Positions 46,135-54,556 of a stretch of 64,000 nucleotides of DNA are shown piece by piece. The DNA lies in the NCBI RefSeq assembly GCF_022048975.1, contig NZ_JAKMHX010000038.1, positions 1-64,000 of the forward strand, written 5' to 3'. The position numbers and the translations under genes are program-made. A model generated the notes under the pieces. That model saw nothing but the letters and a program-made list of their open reading frames with translations. It was not told where the DNA came from and did not search any database. Numbering within the stretch: the first letter of the stretch is position 1; the number at the start of each line of letters is the position of its first letter. The DNA comes from Sporosarcina cyprini (GTDB lineage: Bacteria; Bacillota; Bacilli; Bacillales_A; Planococcaceae).

Positions 46135-47145
46135 TTATTTTACTAATCCATCCTTAGATGCAGATGACATGTTGCTGGCATCTCTTTTTGCCTTAATATC
46201 TCTTGCGATCAGCCCGCCATGTTCTCTGCCGTTCTCAATGAAAATCTCATTAGCATTGTTACCGGCTGCGATGACGCCTGCAATATATAACCCATCGACA
46301 GTCGTTTCCATAGTGACCGGGTCAAAAAGGGGCCGACCGCTTTCATCTTCAATCTGAATGCCGGCACGCCGTAAGAAATCATGATCCGGATGATACCCGA
46401 TCATCGCGAAGACATATTCGTTATCGATGACAAATTGTTCTCCCTCTTTTTCGATTGTGACTGTATCCTCGGTAATCTCCATTACAGAAGAATTAAAGTG
46501 CATTTGAATTAAACCATTCCTTACAAGGCTATCAAAACCAGGTAAAATCCACGGTTTCACACTTGGTGAATAGGTGCTTCCCCGATAAACGACCGTAACT
46601 TCAGCGCCTGCCCGTTGAAGTTCCAGCGCTGCATCCACAGCTGAATTCTTACCGCCGATGACGACCACTTTCTTTCGAAAATAAGGGTGCCCCTCTTTAA
46701 AGTAATGAAAGACATTCGGTAATTCTTCACCGGGTATTCCTAGCTGATTCGGATTATCATAGTAGCCGGTCGCCACGACAACATAATCGGAAGCATACTC
46801 GCCACTGCTCGTAGAAACTTTAAATCCTTCTCCGACCTTCTGAATTCGTTCCACAGTCACATTACTGTGAATAGGCAAATTCGTTAATTCAGCAACCGTC
46901 CGATAGTACACAAGTGCATCCAACCGTTTCGGCTTCTCTTTCGCTGTAATGAACGGAATATCACCAATCGACAGCTTAATGCTTGAACTAAAGAAAGTTT
47001 GATGTGTAGGGTACCTGTAGATAGACTCTACGATATTCCCTTTTTCAATAATGACGATATCTAATCCGATTTTTTGCAACTCTATAGCCGCAGATAATCC
47101 GCATGGACCTCCCCCGACAATAATTGCATCTTTATTTATGACCAT
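46135..47145 (-). CDS. ypdA: Bacilliredoxin reductase (YpdA/Bdr)
   Basis: This flavoprotein reduces bacilliredoxins bound to bacillithiol using NADPH. It has the FAD loop GGGPCGLSAA at 11-20 and a second dinucleotide fold with GGKNSAVDAALE. The cysteine beside the first loop (PCG) is the residue thought to be active in the family. 336 aa from the ATG nine bases after GAAGGAG. It fits with bshA in this window. Confidence 0.92.
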   Translation of the reverse strand: MVINKDAIIVGGGPCGLSAAIELQKIGLDIVIIEKGNIVESIYRYPTHQTFFSSSIKLSIGDIPFITAKEKPKRLDALVYYRTVAELTNLPIHSNVTVERIQKVGEGFKVSTSSGEYASDYVVVATGYYDNPNQLGIPGEELPNVFHYFKEGHPYFRKKVVVIGGKNSAVDAALELQRAGAEVTVVYRGSTYSPSVKPWILPGFDSLVRNGLIQMHFNSSVMEITEDTVTIEKEGEQFVIDNEYVFAMIGYHPDHDFLRRAGIQIEDESGRPLFDPVTMETTVDGLYIAGVIAAGNNANEIFIENGREHGGLIARDIKAKRDASNMSSASKDGLVK

Positions 47146-47159
47146 GTTTGACAACTCCT

Positions 47160-47954
47160 TCAGTTACCATCTTTCAGTCCATAATGTATGTGTAGAATAT
47201 GACATTCGGGAGGTGCGCCAAATCGCAGTGGAAGTATGGACGTGCCATACCCATTGCTAATAAGCTGGGCTGTTTGGCCATGTATCGTAAAAGCCCCCTT
47301 GTCTTGCAGTCCGAAAGGCCCCAGCCGAATTTGTCCGCCATGTGTATGCCCTGCCAGCAGAACAGTCGGATTCGTTTGTTCCCTGACTTTACGGAATAAA
47401 GAGGGGGTATGCGTGACCCATAAGGAATACTTGTCTGGATCAAGTCCTCGTAGTGCTGCATTAATATCGACATTCTTACTGGAAGGGTCGTCTGTTCCGG
47501 CAATAATCCAATCTGGATGTCCTGGAATCAGAGCATTCTCATTGTCCAGAATATGGCCATGGCATGCTTCAAAAATTTGACGTATGGCCCCTTCTCCAAC
47601 TTCCCTGTCATTGTTGCCCCAAATGTAATAGACGGCCTTGCCTAAAGCGGCCAATTTTTCGACATTCTGTTGCACACGTTTGATGGGGACCCCATTTTCG
47701 GCCAAGTCCCCTCCAATGATAACAACATCAACGTCCCCATGCTTCTTAATTTTCTTAATTAAACGGTTATCGATCACCCGCCGATGAATATCAGAAATAA
47801 AAAAAACAGATAAATTTTTCTGTCGATGGGTTCCCCCGGCAATATCCATTATGTGAAGCCTTACATTTCTCTGGCGTGCAGTCATGAACATCCAAAAGGC
47901 CATGCCGCTCACCGCCAGTGTAAAAATGCCGGTTCCTTTCAATAATCGCTTCAT
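47160..47954 (-). CDS. ypbG: Membrane-anchored metallophosphoesterase YpbG
   Basis: The calcineurin-type motifs are in order: SDIH, GGDLAENG, GNNDRE and GHTHGGQ. An N-terminal hydrophobic segment (about 10-26) suggests an anchored or exported domain. 264 aa from the ATG near AGGTG. The substrate is unknown. It lies between ypdA and ypbE as in Bacillus subtilis, and the stem-loop after ypbE ends against its ribosome site. Confidence 0.87.
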   Translation of the reverse strand: MKRLLKGTGIFTLAVSGMAFWMFMTARQRNVRLHIMDIAGGTHRQKNLSVFFISDIHRRVIDNRLIKKIKKHGDVDVVIIGGDLAENGVPIKRVQQNVEKLAALGKAVYYIWGNNDREVGEGAIRQIFEACHGHILDNENALIPGHPDWIIAGTDDPSSKNVDINAALRGLDPDKYSLWVTHTPSLFRKVREQTNPTVLLAGHTHGGQIRLGPFGLQDKGAFTIHGQTAQLISNGYGTSILPLRFGAPPECHILHIHYGLKDGN

Positions 47955-47971
47955 TTCACACCTGCCATAAG

Positions 47972-48004
47972 AAAGAGGCAAAGCGGTTTCGACTTTGCCC
48001 CTTT
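47972..48004 (-). terminator. Stem-loop after ypbE, next to the ypbG ribosome site
   Basis: AAAGAGGCAAAG pairs with CTTTGCCCCTTT (one wobble) around a 9-nt loop; the minus strand continues TTTCTTATGG. It can act as a terminator or attenuator before ypbG, whose start lies about 18 bases further. Confidence 0.55.
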
Positions 48005-48049
48005 CGAGTTTTCACTTCACGCTGCTTACACCTAGTAAATGCAACGGTA

Positions 48050-48745
48050 TTACGGAATGATCAGTTTTTGCCCGACCCGTATTTCATTAGAAGAAAGTCC
48101 ATTCGCCTGCTTGATTTTTTCAACACCGATATCCGAACCATAATAATTGACCGAAATTCTGTATAGAGTCTCGTCTTTCTTTACAATATGGACCTTGCCG
48201 GATTGTTGACTCGCAACTTGGGTATTTTCCTGCTTTTTCTCTGGTTTTTTCTCAGGCTTCTTTTCAGGCTGCTGTTCCGGCTGTTTTTCCGGTTTCGGCG
48301 TTTCCTGTTTTACAGGCTTTTCGACAGGCTGATCTTTAGAAGCTTCGTTTTTTCCAGATTCCTTGTCATCTGCTGCTTGACCTTTTGATTCAGTATTGCC
48401 ATCTTCTTTTTCCTCATCCTCAGCTCCAGCTGGTTTGGACGAATCACCGCTTCCAGGAGATGGAGAATGCACATCATACTGAAAACCATTATCTTCAATT
48501 TGTGCAGTATTGGATTTGTCATCTTGATTGTAGAAATTATAAATAACATAGCCAAAAATGACAATTGGAATTAATGTAAAGACACCCAAGATCGTATTGA
48601 TCAAAGTGAAATTGGACTTCTTTTTAGAACGTCTGCCTCTTCCATGAACTTCTGAACGTGACGGCAGTTCGGAAATCGATTCCTTGTCCATTTCAATTTC
48701 TTTTCTATGCTCTTCAAATTCATATTGATAATCATTATTTTTCAT
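48050..48745 (-). CDS. ypbE: LysM-domain membrane protein YpbE
   Basis: A short basic cytoplasmic part leads to one membrane helix (about 50-70), then a low-complexity linker rich in Glu, Lys, Pro and Gln with a PEKK repeat, and a C-terminal LysM peptidoglycan-binding domain (about 186-231, VKKDETLYRISVNYYG). It is likely a wall-associated surface protein. The ATG is nine bases after TAGGAG. Its role is unknown. Confidence 0.88.
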   Translation of the reverse strand: MKNNDYQYEFEEHRKEIEMDKESISELPSRSEVHGRGRRSKKKSNFTLINTILGVFTLIPIVIFGYVIYNFYNQDDKSNTAQIEDNGFQYDVHSPSPGSGDSSKPAGAEDEEKEDGNTESKGQAADDKESGKNEASKDQPVEKPVKQETPKPEKQPEQQPEKKPEKKPEKKQENTQVASQQSGKVHIVKKDETLYRISVNYYGSDIGVEKIKQANGLSSNEIRVGQKLIIP

Positions 48746-48822
48746 CGACAATTTCTCCTATCGCCTCATGCTCTTCTTTATATTATGACGAATCATGTCG
48801 TAAATGTAAATGTACAAGAGTC

Positions 48823-50262
48823 TTATATTCCTAGAAGAACGTCAATTCTTTCTTCCCACGCATAGGTAAATTTACGTTGCGGTTCTATTGGAGCCACCTT
48901 CCGCAGCCAATCCATTTCAGTCAAGCCGCATATGGAGCAACACTGCATTCGGCTGTCGTCATATCGTTCTCCAAAGGCGTTCAATATCTTTTTTCTAATA
49001 CATACTTGGGAGTGAACAATCTCTAGCATCTTTTGTAAATCTATTTCTTTATTCTGCCTTAATTCGTCCAACCTTGCGCATACTTCCTCAACCGGCATCT
49101 GTGATAGATAAAAGTCGACTACCCGCTGTGCCGTTTCTGACATACCTGCCATTTCAGCAGCTTCTGTTGGATTTTCCCCTGCTTGGAGCGACTCTGTGTA
49201 GTTTAAGACGCTGATCCGGTCGGGCATATCATTCTGTATTATGAACCTCGTGATGTTGACATCATCCGGTGCATATAGAAGAACAGCGCATGCAGGCTTT
49301 CCATCACGTCCTGCCCTTCCCACTTCTTGAATGTACGATGCCATCGTGTTTGGAAGATGTTCGTGTATTACTTGGCGGATATCATCTTTATGGATTCCCA
49401 TGCCGAATGCATTGGTTGCACAAATCCATTCCACCTCGCCCCGGATATATTGCTCTTGGATAAGCGACCGGTCCACCTGCTCCTTGCCTGCGTGATACGC
49501 AGCTGCCGAGAACCCTTTTCCGGATAGAGTCGCCGCCAATTCATCCGCTCTCTTTCTGGAAGCAACATAAATAATGCCAGGTCCAGCCGTCTGTTCCAAT
49601 CGATTTTCAATCCAAACAGTTTTATCATCAGATGCCATTTGCTCTACGACATAAGTAATGTTGGGCCTGTCCAGGGAATGCCTTTCCACAACCGGCATTT
49701 CCATATGTAAATACTTCGCAATGTCATCAATGACCTTTCGATCTGCTGTCGCTGTAAGCGCCAAAACAGGCGGCCGATTCCTGCCGAGCATCTCTCCAAT
49801 CCGCAAGTAATCTGGACGAAAATCAAACCCCCATTGAGAAATGCAATGGGCTTCGTCCACTACTATTAAGGATAAATCCAGCTGTTTCAGACGATCTTCC
49901 ACTTTTCGCTGCAATAACATCTCAGGCGAAACGAAAATGAACTTATATAAATGGATTTGGGAGAGGATCCGGTTTTTGTCTTGAAATGATAAAAATGAGT
50001 TCAAGGCCGCGACTCTCTTCTCACCATTCCTCCTCATGGAAGACGCTTGATCCTCCATCAGTGAAACTAGCGGAGATATGATGAGCGTGCTGCCATTTAA
50101 CAAATACGAAGGCAATTGGTAACAAAGCGACTTACCTGTTCCGGTTGGCAAGATAGCGATTGTGTCCTTACCTTCCATTACCGATCGGATTACGTTTTCC
50201 TGTCCAGGCCGAAAATCACGGTAGCCAAATTTCTCATACAGCAACTTTTGCAAGTCTGTCAT
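48823..50262 (-). CDS. recS: RecQ-family ATP-dependent DNA helicase (RecS)
   Basis: It is a superfamily 2, 3'-5' helicase of the RecQ group. Walker A LPTGTGKS ends at 45 and the DEAH box is at 136-139 in VVDEAHCISQWGFDFRPDY. The C-terminal zinc-binding region is short with cysteines (MQCCSICG), and no HRDC domain is evident in 479 aa, as in the Bacillus subtilis RecS form. Start overlaps the ypbB stop as ATGA. Confidence 0.93.
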   Translation of the reverse strand: MTDLQKLLYEKFGYRDFRPGQENVIRSVMEGKDTIAILPTGTGKSLCYQLPSYLLNGSTLIISPLVSLMEDQASSMRRNGEKRVAALNSFLSFQDKNRILSQIHLYKFIFVSPEMLLQRKVEDRLKQLDLSLIVVDEAHCISQWGFDFRPDYLRIGEMLGRNRPPVLALTATADRKVIDDIAKYLHMEMPVVERHSLDRPNITYVVEQMASDDKTVWIENRLEQTAGPGIIYVASRKRADELAATLSGKGFSAAAYHAGKEQVDRSLIQEQYIRGEVEWICATNAFGMGIHKDDIRQVIHEHLPNTMASYIQEVGRAGRDGKPACAVLLYAPDDVNITRFIIQNDMPDRISVLNYTESLQAGENPTEAAEMAGMSETAQRVVDFYLSQMPVEEVCARLDELRQNKEIDLQKMLEIVHSQVCIRKKILNAFGERYDDSRMQCCSICGLTEMDWLRKVAPIEPQRKFTYAWEERIDVLLGI

Positions 50263-51296
50263 TTGCCGCCTCCCAACTTGGAGCCTAGTATTAGACGTAG
50301 TTGAAAATAACTCAATTCGCCAAACTCTTGTTTTAACATTCGTAATCTTCTAGTCCCCAATTCCTCTACTTTTAAAACTACCTCATTCACCTGCTCGGAT
50401 GTCACAAAGTCTGTTAATGGGAAAGTCTTATCATTAATGGCCATTTCCACAAAATGATCCTCTATTGTACTCATTTTCAGGCCCCGGACTGCTGCAATCC
50501 GCTCGGCATTCATCCCTTTCGCAAACAGCCGTCTCGTTTGATAGGCAGATTCGGTCAAGTATAATGAACTTTTTACTCCGTCAGCAGCTTGTAATAAAAA
50601 TGGGTATGCATGGTCTTCATGGATGACATCCAGCAGTCTATGCAACCCCTCGATAAACTCCAAATAGATGGATAGAGGCGACATTTGTAATTCCTCCGCT
50701 AATTGATCCCATGTTCTTCCTGTGATAGAAAAGCCGGACAGCCGGCTCACTAGTATCAGTTTTTGCTTATCATTCATCCCGCTTGCCTGAAGTGCTTTCT
50801 TTAACTCGACGGCAATCTTTCTTGGAAACTCTTTATTCTCAAGCGGTAAATGCCGTGCCATTCCTTTGACGAAAATTTGAACTTCCCGGTCTGTCTGGAT
50901 CGGCATGAACGACTTGATCCCTTCCTTGAAATAAGAAATCGTTTGAATGGCGAGTGCCAACCGATTAAAGAAGACGATTTCATTTCCACGATAGTCCCAT
51001 CCGTTAAAATAGCAAGGATCCAGTTCATTCACCTTGTGCAAGCCTGTTTTGGTAAGATAGAGCCTTCCGTCGGATTCCTTTACATAGGACTCTGCAAGTA
51101 ACTTATGAAGCTGAGTTTCATATGTTTCCGCATCCAATTTAGTAAGGATTGAAAAGAACGGCTTCAAATTAAAATATTGGACGTCCTGTAATGTTTGACC
51201 AGATCTTTTTCCACGCAAGATATGCAAACATGCATTTTTCGAGCGTTCGCCATTCATTTTTGACACCATGAACAAGATGAGTGAAGATAACTCCAT
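50259..51296 (-). CDS. ypbB: Helix-turn-helix protein YpbB
   Basis: This 345-aa soluble protein has a C-terminal helix-turn-helix type domain of the kind linked to RecQ helicases (about 250-335), and no catalytic motif. It sits directly before recS and overlaps it by 4 bases, so the two probably act together on DNA; this is inference. The ATG chosen is eight bases from AGGGG; another ATG two codons earlier is too close to it. Confidence 0.82.
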   Translation of the reverse strand: MELSSLILFMVSKMNGERSKNACLHILRGKRSGQTLQDVQYFNLKPFFSILTKLDAETYETQLHKLLAESYVKESDGRLYLTKTGLHKVNELDPCYFNGWDYRGNEIVFFNRLALAIQTISYFKEGIKSFMPIQTDREVQIFVKGMARHLPLENKEFPRKIAVELKKALQASGMNDKQKLILVSRLSGFSITGRTWDQLAEELQMSPLSIYLEFIEGLHRLLDVIHEDHAYPFLLQAADGVKSSLYLTESAYQTRRLFAKGMNAERIAAVRGLKMSTIEDHFVEMAINDKTFPLTDFVTSEQVNEVVLKVEELGTRRLRMLKQEFGELSYFQLRLILGSKLGGGK

Positions 51297-51326
51297 GCCC
51301 ATTTCCCCTTTTAAGATGTTTTATTG

Positions 51327-51355
51327 TTGAAAACTACCCGAAACAGATTTAGAAT
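51327..51355 (+). promoter_or_regulatory. SigA promoter for fer
   Basis: TTGAAA at 51327-51332, a 17-base spacer and TAGAAT at 51350-51355 match the consensus at 5 of 6 in each box. The leader to the fer ATG is about 43 bases. Confidence 0.65.
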
Positions 51356-51374
51356 GGTATGGGAGCAATGATAG

Positions 51375-51665
<291 letters not shown>

Positions 51666-51671
51666 TAAGAT

Positions 51672-51704
51672 ATTCGAAAGCTTCCAGGAGCTTTCGAATT
51701 TTTT
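51672..51704 (+). terminator. Terminator after fer
   Basis: A perfect 11-bp stem (ATTCGAAAGCT / AGCTTTCGAAT) around TCCAGG, followed by five T. Confidence 0.92.
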
Positions 51705-51710
51705 ATGAAC

Positions 51711-51755
51711 AAAAACAACCGGCAAACTGGGATGATCCAGTTCGCCGGCTTGTTT
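51711..51755 (-). terminator. Terminator after ribU
   Basis: On the minus strand ACAAGCCGGCGAACTGG pairs with CCAGTTTGCCGGTTGT (minor wobbles), then a T-run. It lies four bases after the ribU stop and is back to back with the fer terminator. Confidence 0.88.
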
Positions 51756-51758
51756 GTT

Positions 51759-52340
51759 TTACGCCATTAATTGATGCTGTTGCTTGGAAATCCATTTATG
51801 CAGGCTCTTATACAAGAGCAGGAAAACAACCATCAACAAAGCGCCTTTTATAAGATTGAATGGTAAAATGCCTTTGACGATGACATCGAACATGGCATCT
51901 CCCACGTATGGTGGCATATTCAAGAAATACGAATACATTGGCAAAAAGACCGCATAATTCAATACACTCATGCCGACAGCCATGGAAACCGTTCCGATAA
52001 TAAGTCCGGCTGTCAAACCTTTTGTCGATTGTACTCTTTTAAAAATATAGTATATTGGCATAATGAACAGGACGCCTGTTGTAAAGTTGGCAATTTCACC
52101 AACTGGAACTCCCGTAGGACTTCCGGACATAAACCAATACAATACATTTTTCAATAACTCTACCGAAATACCTGCTATCGGCCCCATTGTCATGATCGCC
52201 AATACAGCGGGAATTTCACTGAAATCGACTTTCAAGAATGGCGGTAATGCTGGTAAAGGGAAATTCAACTGCATCAGTACAGTCGAGATGCTCCCAAGCA
52301 TTGCGATGAGAATCATCTTTCGCAATTTTTTGTTGCTCAT
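51759..52340 (-). CDS. ribU: Riboflavin ECF transporter S component
   Basis: RibU (YpaA) binds riboflavin in the membrane and works with the shared ECF energising module, which is not in this window. The 193-aa protein has about six hydrophobic segments and the family stretch PPFLKVDFSEIPAVLA. The start is the ATG five bases from AGAGG; nine in-frame codons before it were not used. The FMN riboswitch upstream confirms the flavin link. Confidence 0.94.
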   Translation of the reverse strand: MSNKKLRKMILIAMLGSISTVLMQLNFPLPALPPFLKVDFSEIPAVLAIMTMGPIAGISVELLKNVLYWFMSGSPTGVPVGEIANFTTGVLFIMPIYYIFKRVQSTKGLTAGLIIGTVSMAVGMSVLNYAVFLPMYSYFLNMPPYVGDAMFDVIVKGILPFNLIKGALLMVVFLLLYKSLHKWISKQQHQLMA

Positions 52341-52408
52341 TTGTTCCTCTCTCCTTTTGCGATTCACTTCAAAAAGAGGAAAGGCTGAACCGAATATTGT
52401 GTTGTCAT

Positions 52409-52440
52409 AAAAAATCCCCTAAAGCGTTCGCTTCAGGGGA
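52409..52440 (-). terminator. Intrinsic terminator of the FMN riboswitch
   Basis: On the minus strand TCCCCTGAAGC pairs with GCTTTAGGGGA (one mismatch), followed by six T. It lies between the aptamer and ribU and is the expected off-state of a riboswitch that acts on transcription. Confidence 0.85.
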
Positions 52441-52541
52441 AGGCAAGTTTAAATAAAGGTATCCAAAAATCAAAAATGATTTGGACCCATACTTAAATAA
52501 CCTCTCTTTTTGCGGACAACACAAAAAGACGGCCATACCTT

Positions 52542-52664
52542 CACCTTCTCCCATCCAGACTATACTGTCGGCTCCGGAATCTCACCGGAATCAGCTGTTA
52601 CGCTCGCGGGCTAGGAAGTGACCTTCCATTTCCGCCGGTCGGGAATTGCACCCTGCCCCGAAGA
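52542..52664 (-). ncRNA. FMN riboswitch (RFN element)
   Basis: The minus strand carries the conserved RFN blocks in order: GGGGCAGGGTG, AATTCCCGACCGGCGG, the AGCCCGCGAGC arm, GATTCCGGTGAGATTCCGGA, GCCGACAGT, and GGATGGGAGAAGG closing the first helix. FMN binding should favour the terminator at 52409-52440 and shut off ribU. Confidence 0.97.
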
Positions 52665-52689
52665 TGAATCAATATTTTATTACATCACT

Positions 52690-52718
52690 ATTGTATACAA
52701 AAAAGAAGCTCTTGTAAA
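52690..52718 (-). promoter_or_regulatory. SigA promoter for ribU, overlapping the rsiX terminator
   Basis: Minus-strand TTTACA (plus 52713-52718), 17 bases, then TACAAT (plus 52690-52695), each 5 of 6. The -35 lies inside the second arm of the rsiX terminator stem; transcription would start about 20 bases before the aptamer. Confidence 0.6.
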
Positions 52719-52740
52719 CATTCCAGTTTACAAGAGCTTC
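52699..52740 (-). terminator. Terminator after rsiX
   Basis: A perfect 15-bp stem (GAAGCTCTTGTAAAC / GTTTACAAGAGCTTC) around a 6-nt loop, with six T following on the minus strand. Confidence 0.93.
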
Positions 52741-52748
52741 TCGAGCTG

Positions 52749-53954
52749 TTACTCGGGCAGTATAACCGGATTGGCACCGACCGGAATCGGCAGCGGTTTT
52801 GTCAGATCATACTTACCAAATTGGGTTTGTATTGTATTTTTCAGTTGAATGGATATATTGAAATTGCTTCCTGTCAGCATGAACCCTTCAATCATTTCAT
52901 TTAATACTGCGTGATCGATTGAATCTAAATTAAGTTGTTCAGTAAATGAAATGATGGCAACGTCTTTTTCTACTGAGACATTATAGTCCAATTGAGCAGG
53001 TACAACACTCTCAACAATATCATTTTGTGGATCTTTCATGGCGAGCAGCGCATCGGATACTGTACTGGTGTCACCATTTTCATATGGAATCAAATAAATT
53101 TCACCTGATGGCATCAAGTATTTGTAATACGGCAATTTCCTGTCAAGCGGCACTGGAGCTGCCTTTCCAACTGGACCGAGTTCAGCCGGCTTGCCTGCTT
53201 CATCCACGACTTGGAAAAACTTTTTATCTGTAAATGTCTCCTTCGCTGAATCGAAATAGTTAGCAATCGTCGCTTCCGCCAGATCATACCCGTGATCGGC
53301 AGGCACCTCATTTAGTACGGTATCACCGGACTCATAGATCTTTCCTTTGTATGGATGATAGTCATCAAATCCAAGATCAGTTTCAGGAACCTTTGCAGCG
53401 TACTGATTGTATAAGGCGACACTGTCAGGATTTTGGTCCTTCATGTCGTTCTCCACCTGTTCTGTTGGTAGAAGAACGGTAACAGGAATCACATTAGCCG
53501 AATGGATGAGGCCGATATGGAGCGGGTATTGATTAACCATTTCATCCGGCAACACAATATGGCTATGCATCGCAGAGGCCATTGTATAAAGCGTATCTGC
53601 TTTTTCCGCACTATCCATAGCCGCTTCACTTGTTTGCCCTTGATCGTCAGACATATCCATCGAACGTTTCTGATTAAAGAGCTCGACTTCCGCCTGCTCT
53701 GTTTCACTTTCCAGTGCTCCTTCGTTCTGCCTAAGCATGGAAGGGATCAACAGACTGACGACAAGCATGGCAGCAATGGCAATGAATGCCGGCACCCATT
53801 TACGTACTTTTCGTTTCCGTGATTTGGGTTCTATCAGTCGCTCATCTTTCTTTAACCGGGCTAAAATGTCTTCAGCAGATCGATGGTCTTCCATTTTCGG
53901 CATGGAGTGAAGGAGTTTTTCTAGTTTGTCGTCGTTCCAATTATTATTCGCCAT
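52749..53954 (-). CDS. rsiX: Anti-sigma factor of the RsiX type
   Basis: A cytoplasmic N-terminal part (about 1-50) is followed by one membrane helix (about 51-71) and a large outer domain with a GerMN-like ending rich in beta structure, as in RsiX. 401 aa. It begins immediately after the sigX stop codon (TGA then ATG) with GGGGG upstream, so sigma and anti-sigma are made together. It should hold SigX inactive at the membrane; the release signal is not visible. Confidence 0.87.
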   Translation of the reverse strand: MANNNWNDDKLEKLLHSMPKMEDHRSAEDILARLKKDERLIEPKSRKRKVRKWVPAFIAIAAMLVVSLLIPSMLRQNEGALESETEQAEVELFNQKRSMDMSDDQGQTSEAAMDSAEKADTLYTMASAMHSHIVLPDEMVNQYPLHIGLIHSANVIPVTVLLPTEQVENDMKDQNPDSVALYNQYAAKVPETDLGFDDYHPYKGKIYESGDTVLNEVPADHGYDLAEATIANYFDSAKETFTDKKFFQVVDEAGKPAELGPVGKAAPVPLDRKLPYYKYLMPSGEIYLIPYENGDTSTVSDALLAMKDPQNDIVESVVPAQLDYNVSVEKDVAIISFTEQLNLDSIDHAVLNEMIEGFMLTGSNFNISIQLKNTIQTQFGKYDLTKPLPIPVGANPVILPE

Positions 53955-54482
53955 TCATCTTCCCCCTTCTGCCGAAAGAGCTTGTAACTTCTTCTGCAAA
54001 GTTTTAATCGCCCTGTGCTGCGTCGTTTTTACTTTTCCTTCTGTCCACCCAAGCGCCTCCGCCGTTTCTGCAATCGAGAAATCTTGAAAGTATCGCATGA
54101 CGATGACCATCTTTTGATCTCCCGTGCAGGTGTCCAAAGCTTTAAGCATTTGTTTCATTTCCTCATTCAACTCGGCAATTTCAACTGGGGACCGGTCTGA
54201 AGACATCAATTCGCTCTTTTCCCAATCAAACGTATCAAAAACATGTTTTTGACGGACAGTCTTCTTGCGAAAATGGTCGATCGCGACGTTTTTGGCAATG
54301 GAGAAGAGCCAGGTTTTTTCTGAACTCTTCCCTTCAAAGCCCGCGTACGCTTTCAATACACGAATATAAACCTCATGCATCAAATCCTCTGATTGGGATC
54401 GGTCACCGGTCAAATAGATTAAAAAATTGAAGACGTCTTGATGGTATTGATCATATAGCCTGTGGAAAACGGAGTCATCCAC
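53955..54482 (-). CDS. sigX: ECF RNA polymerase sigma factor SigX
   Basis: Region 2 spans about 10-80 (FNFLIYLTGDRSQSEDLMHE, then FLFSIAKNVAIDHFR-like helix) and region 4 about 110-165 (FSIAETAEALGWTEGKVKT). 175 aa. In Bacillus subtilis SigX controls surface charge and resistance to cationic peptides. Start codon GTG with GGGGGG five bases upstream. Position between resE and rsiX is that of Bacillus subtilis sigX. An ECF-type promoter precedes it. Confidence 0.92.
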   Translation of the reverse strand: MDDSVFHRLYDQYHQDVFNFLIYLTGDRSQSEDLMHEVYIRVLKAYAGFEGKSSEKTWLFSIAKNVAIDHFRKKTVRQKHVFDTFDWEKSELMSSDRSPVEIAELNEEMKQMLKALDTCTGDQKMVIVMRYFQDFSIAETAEALGWTEGKVKTTQHRAIKTLQKKLQALSAEGGR

Positions 54483-54506
54483 AAAATCCCCCCGTTCAAT
54501 ACATTA

Positions 54507-54532
54507 GTCGTAATTCAAGATGAAAAGTTTCA
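54507..54532 (-). promoter_or_regulatory. ECF-type (SigX) autoregulatory promoter
   Basis: On the minus strand TGAAAC (plus 54527-54532) is followed after 16 bases by CGACTA (plus 54505-54510). This is the ECF pattern TGAAAC-N16-CG(A/T)C. It lies about 25 bases before the sigX GTG. Confidence 0.65.
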
Positions 54533-54556
54533 TCCGTTTCATCTTTGAATAAAACA

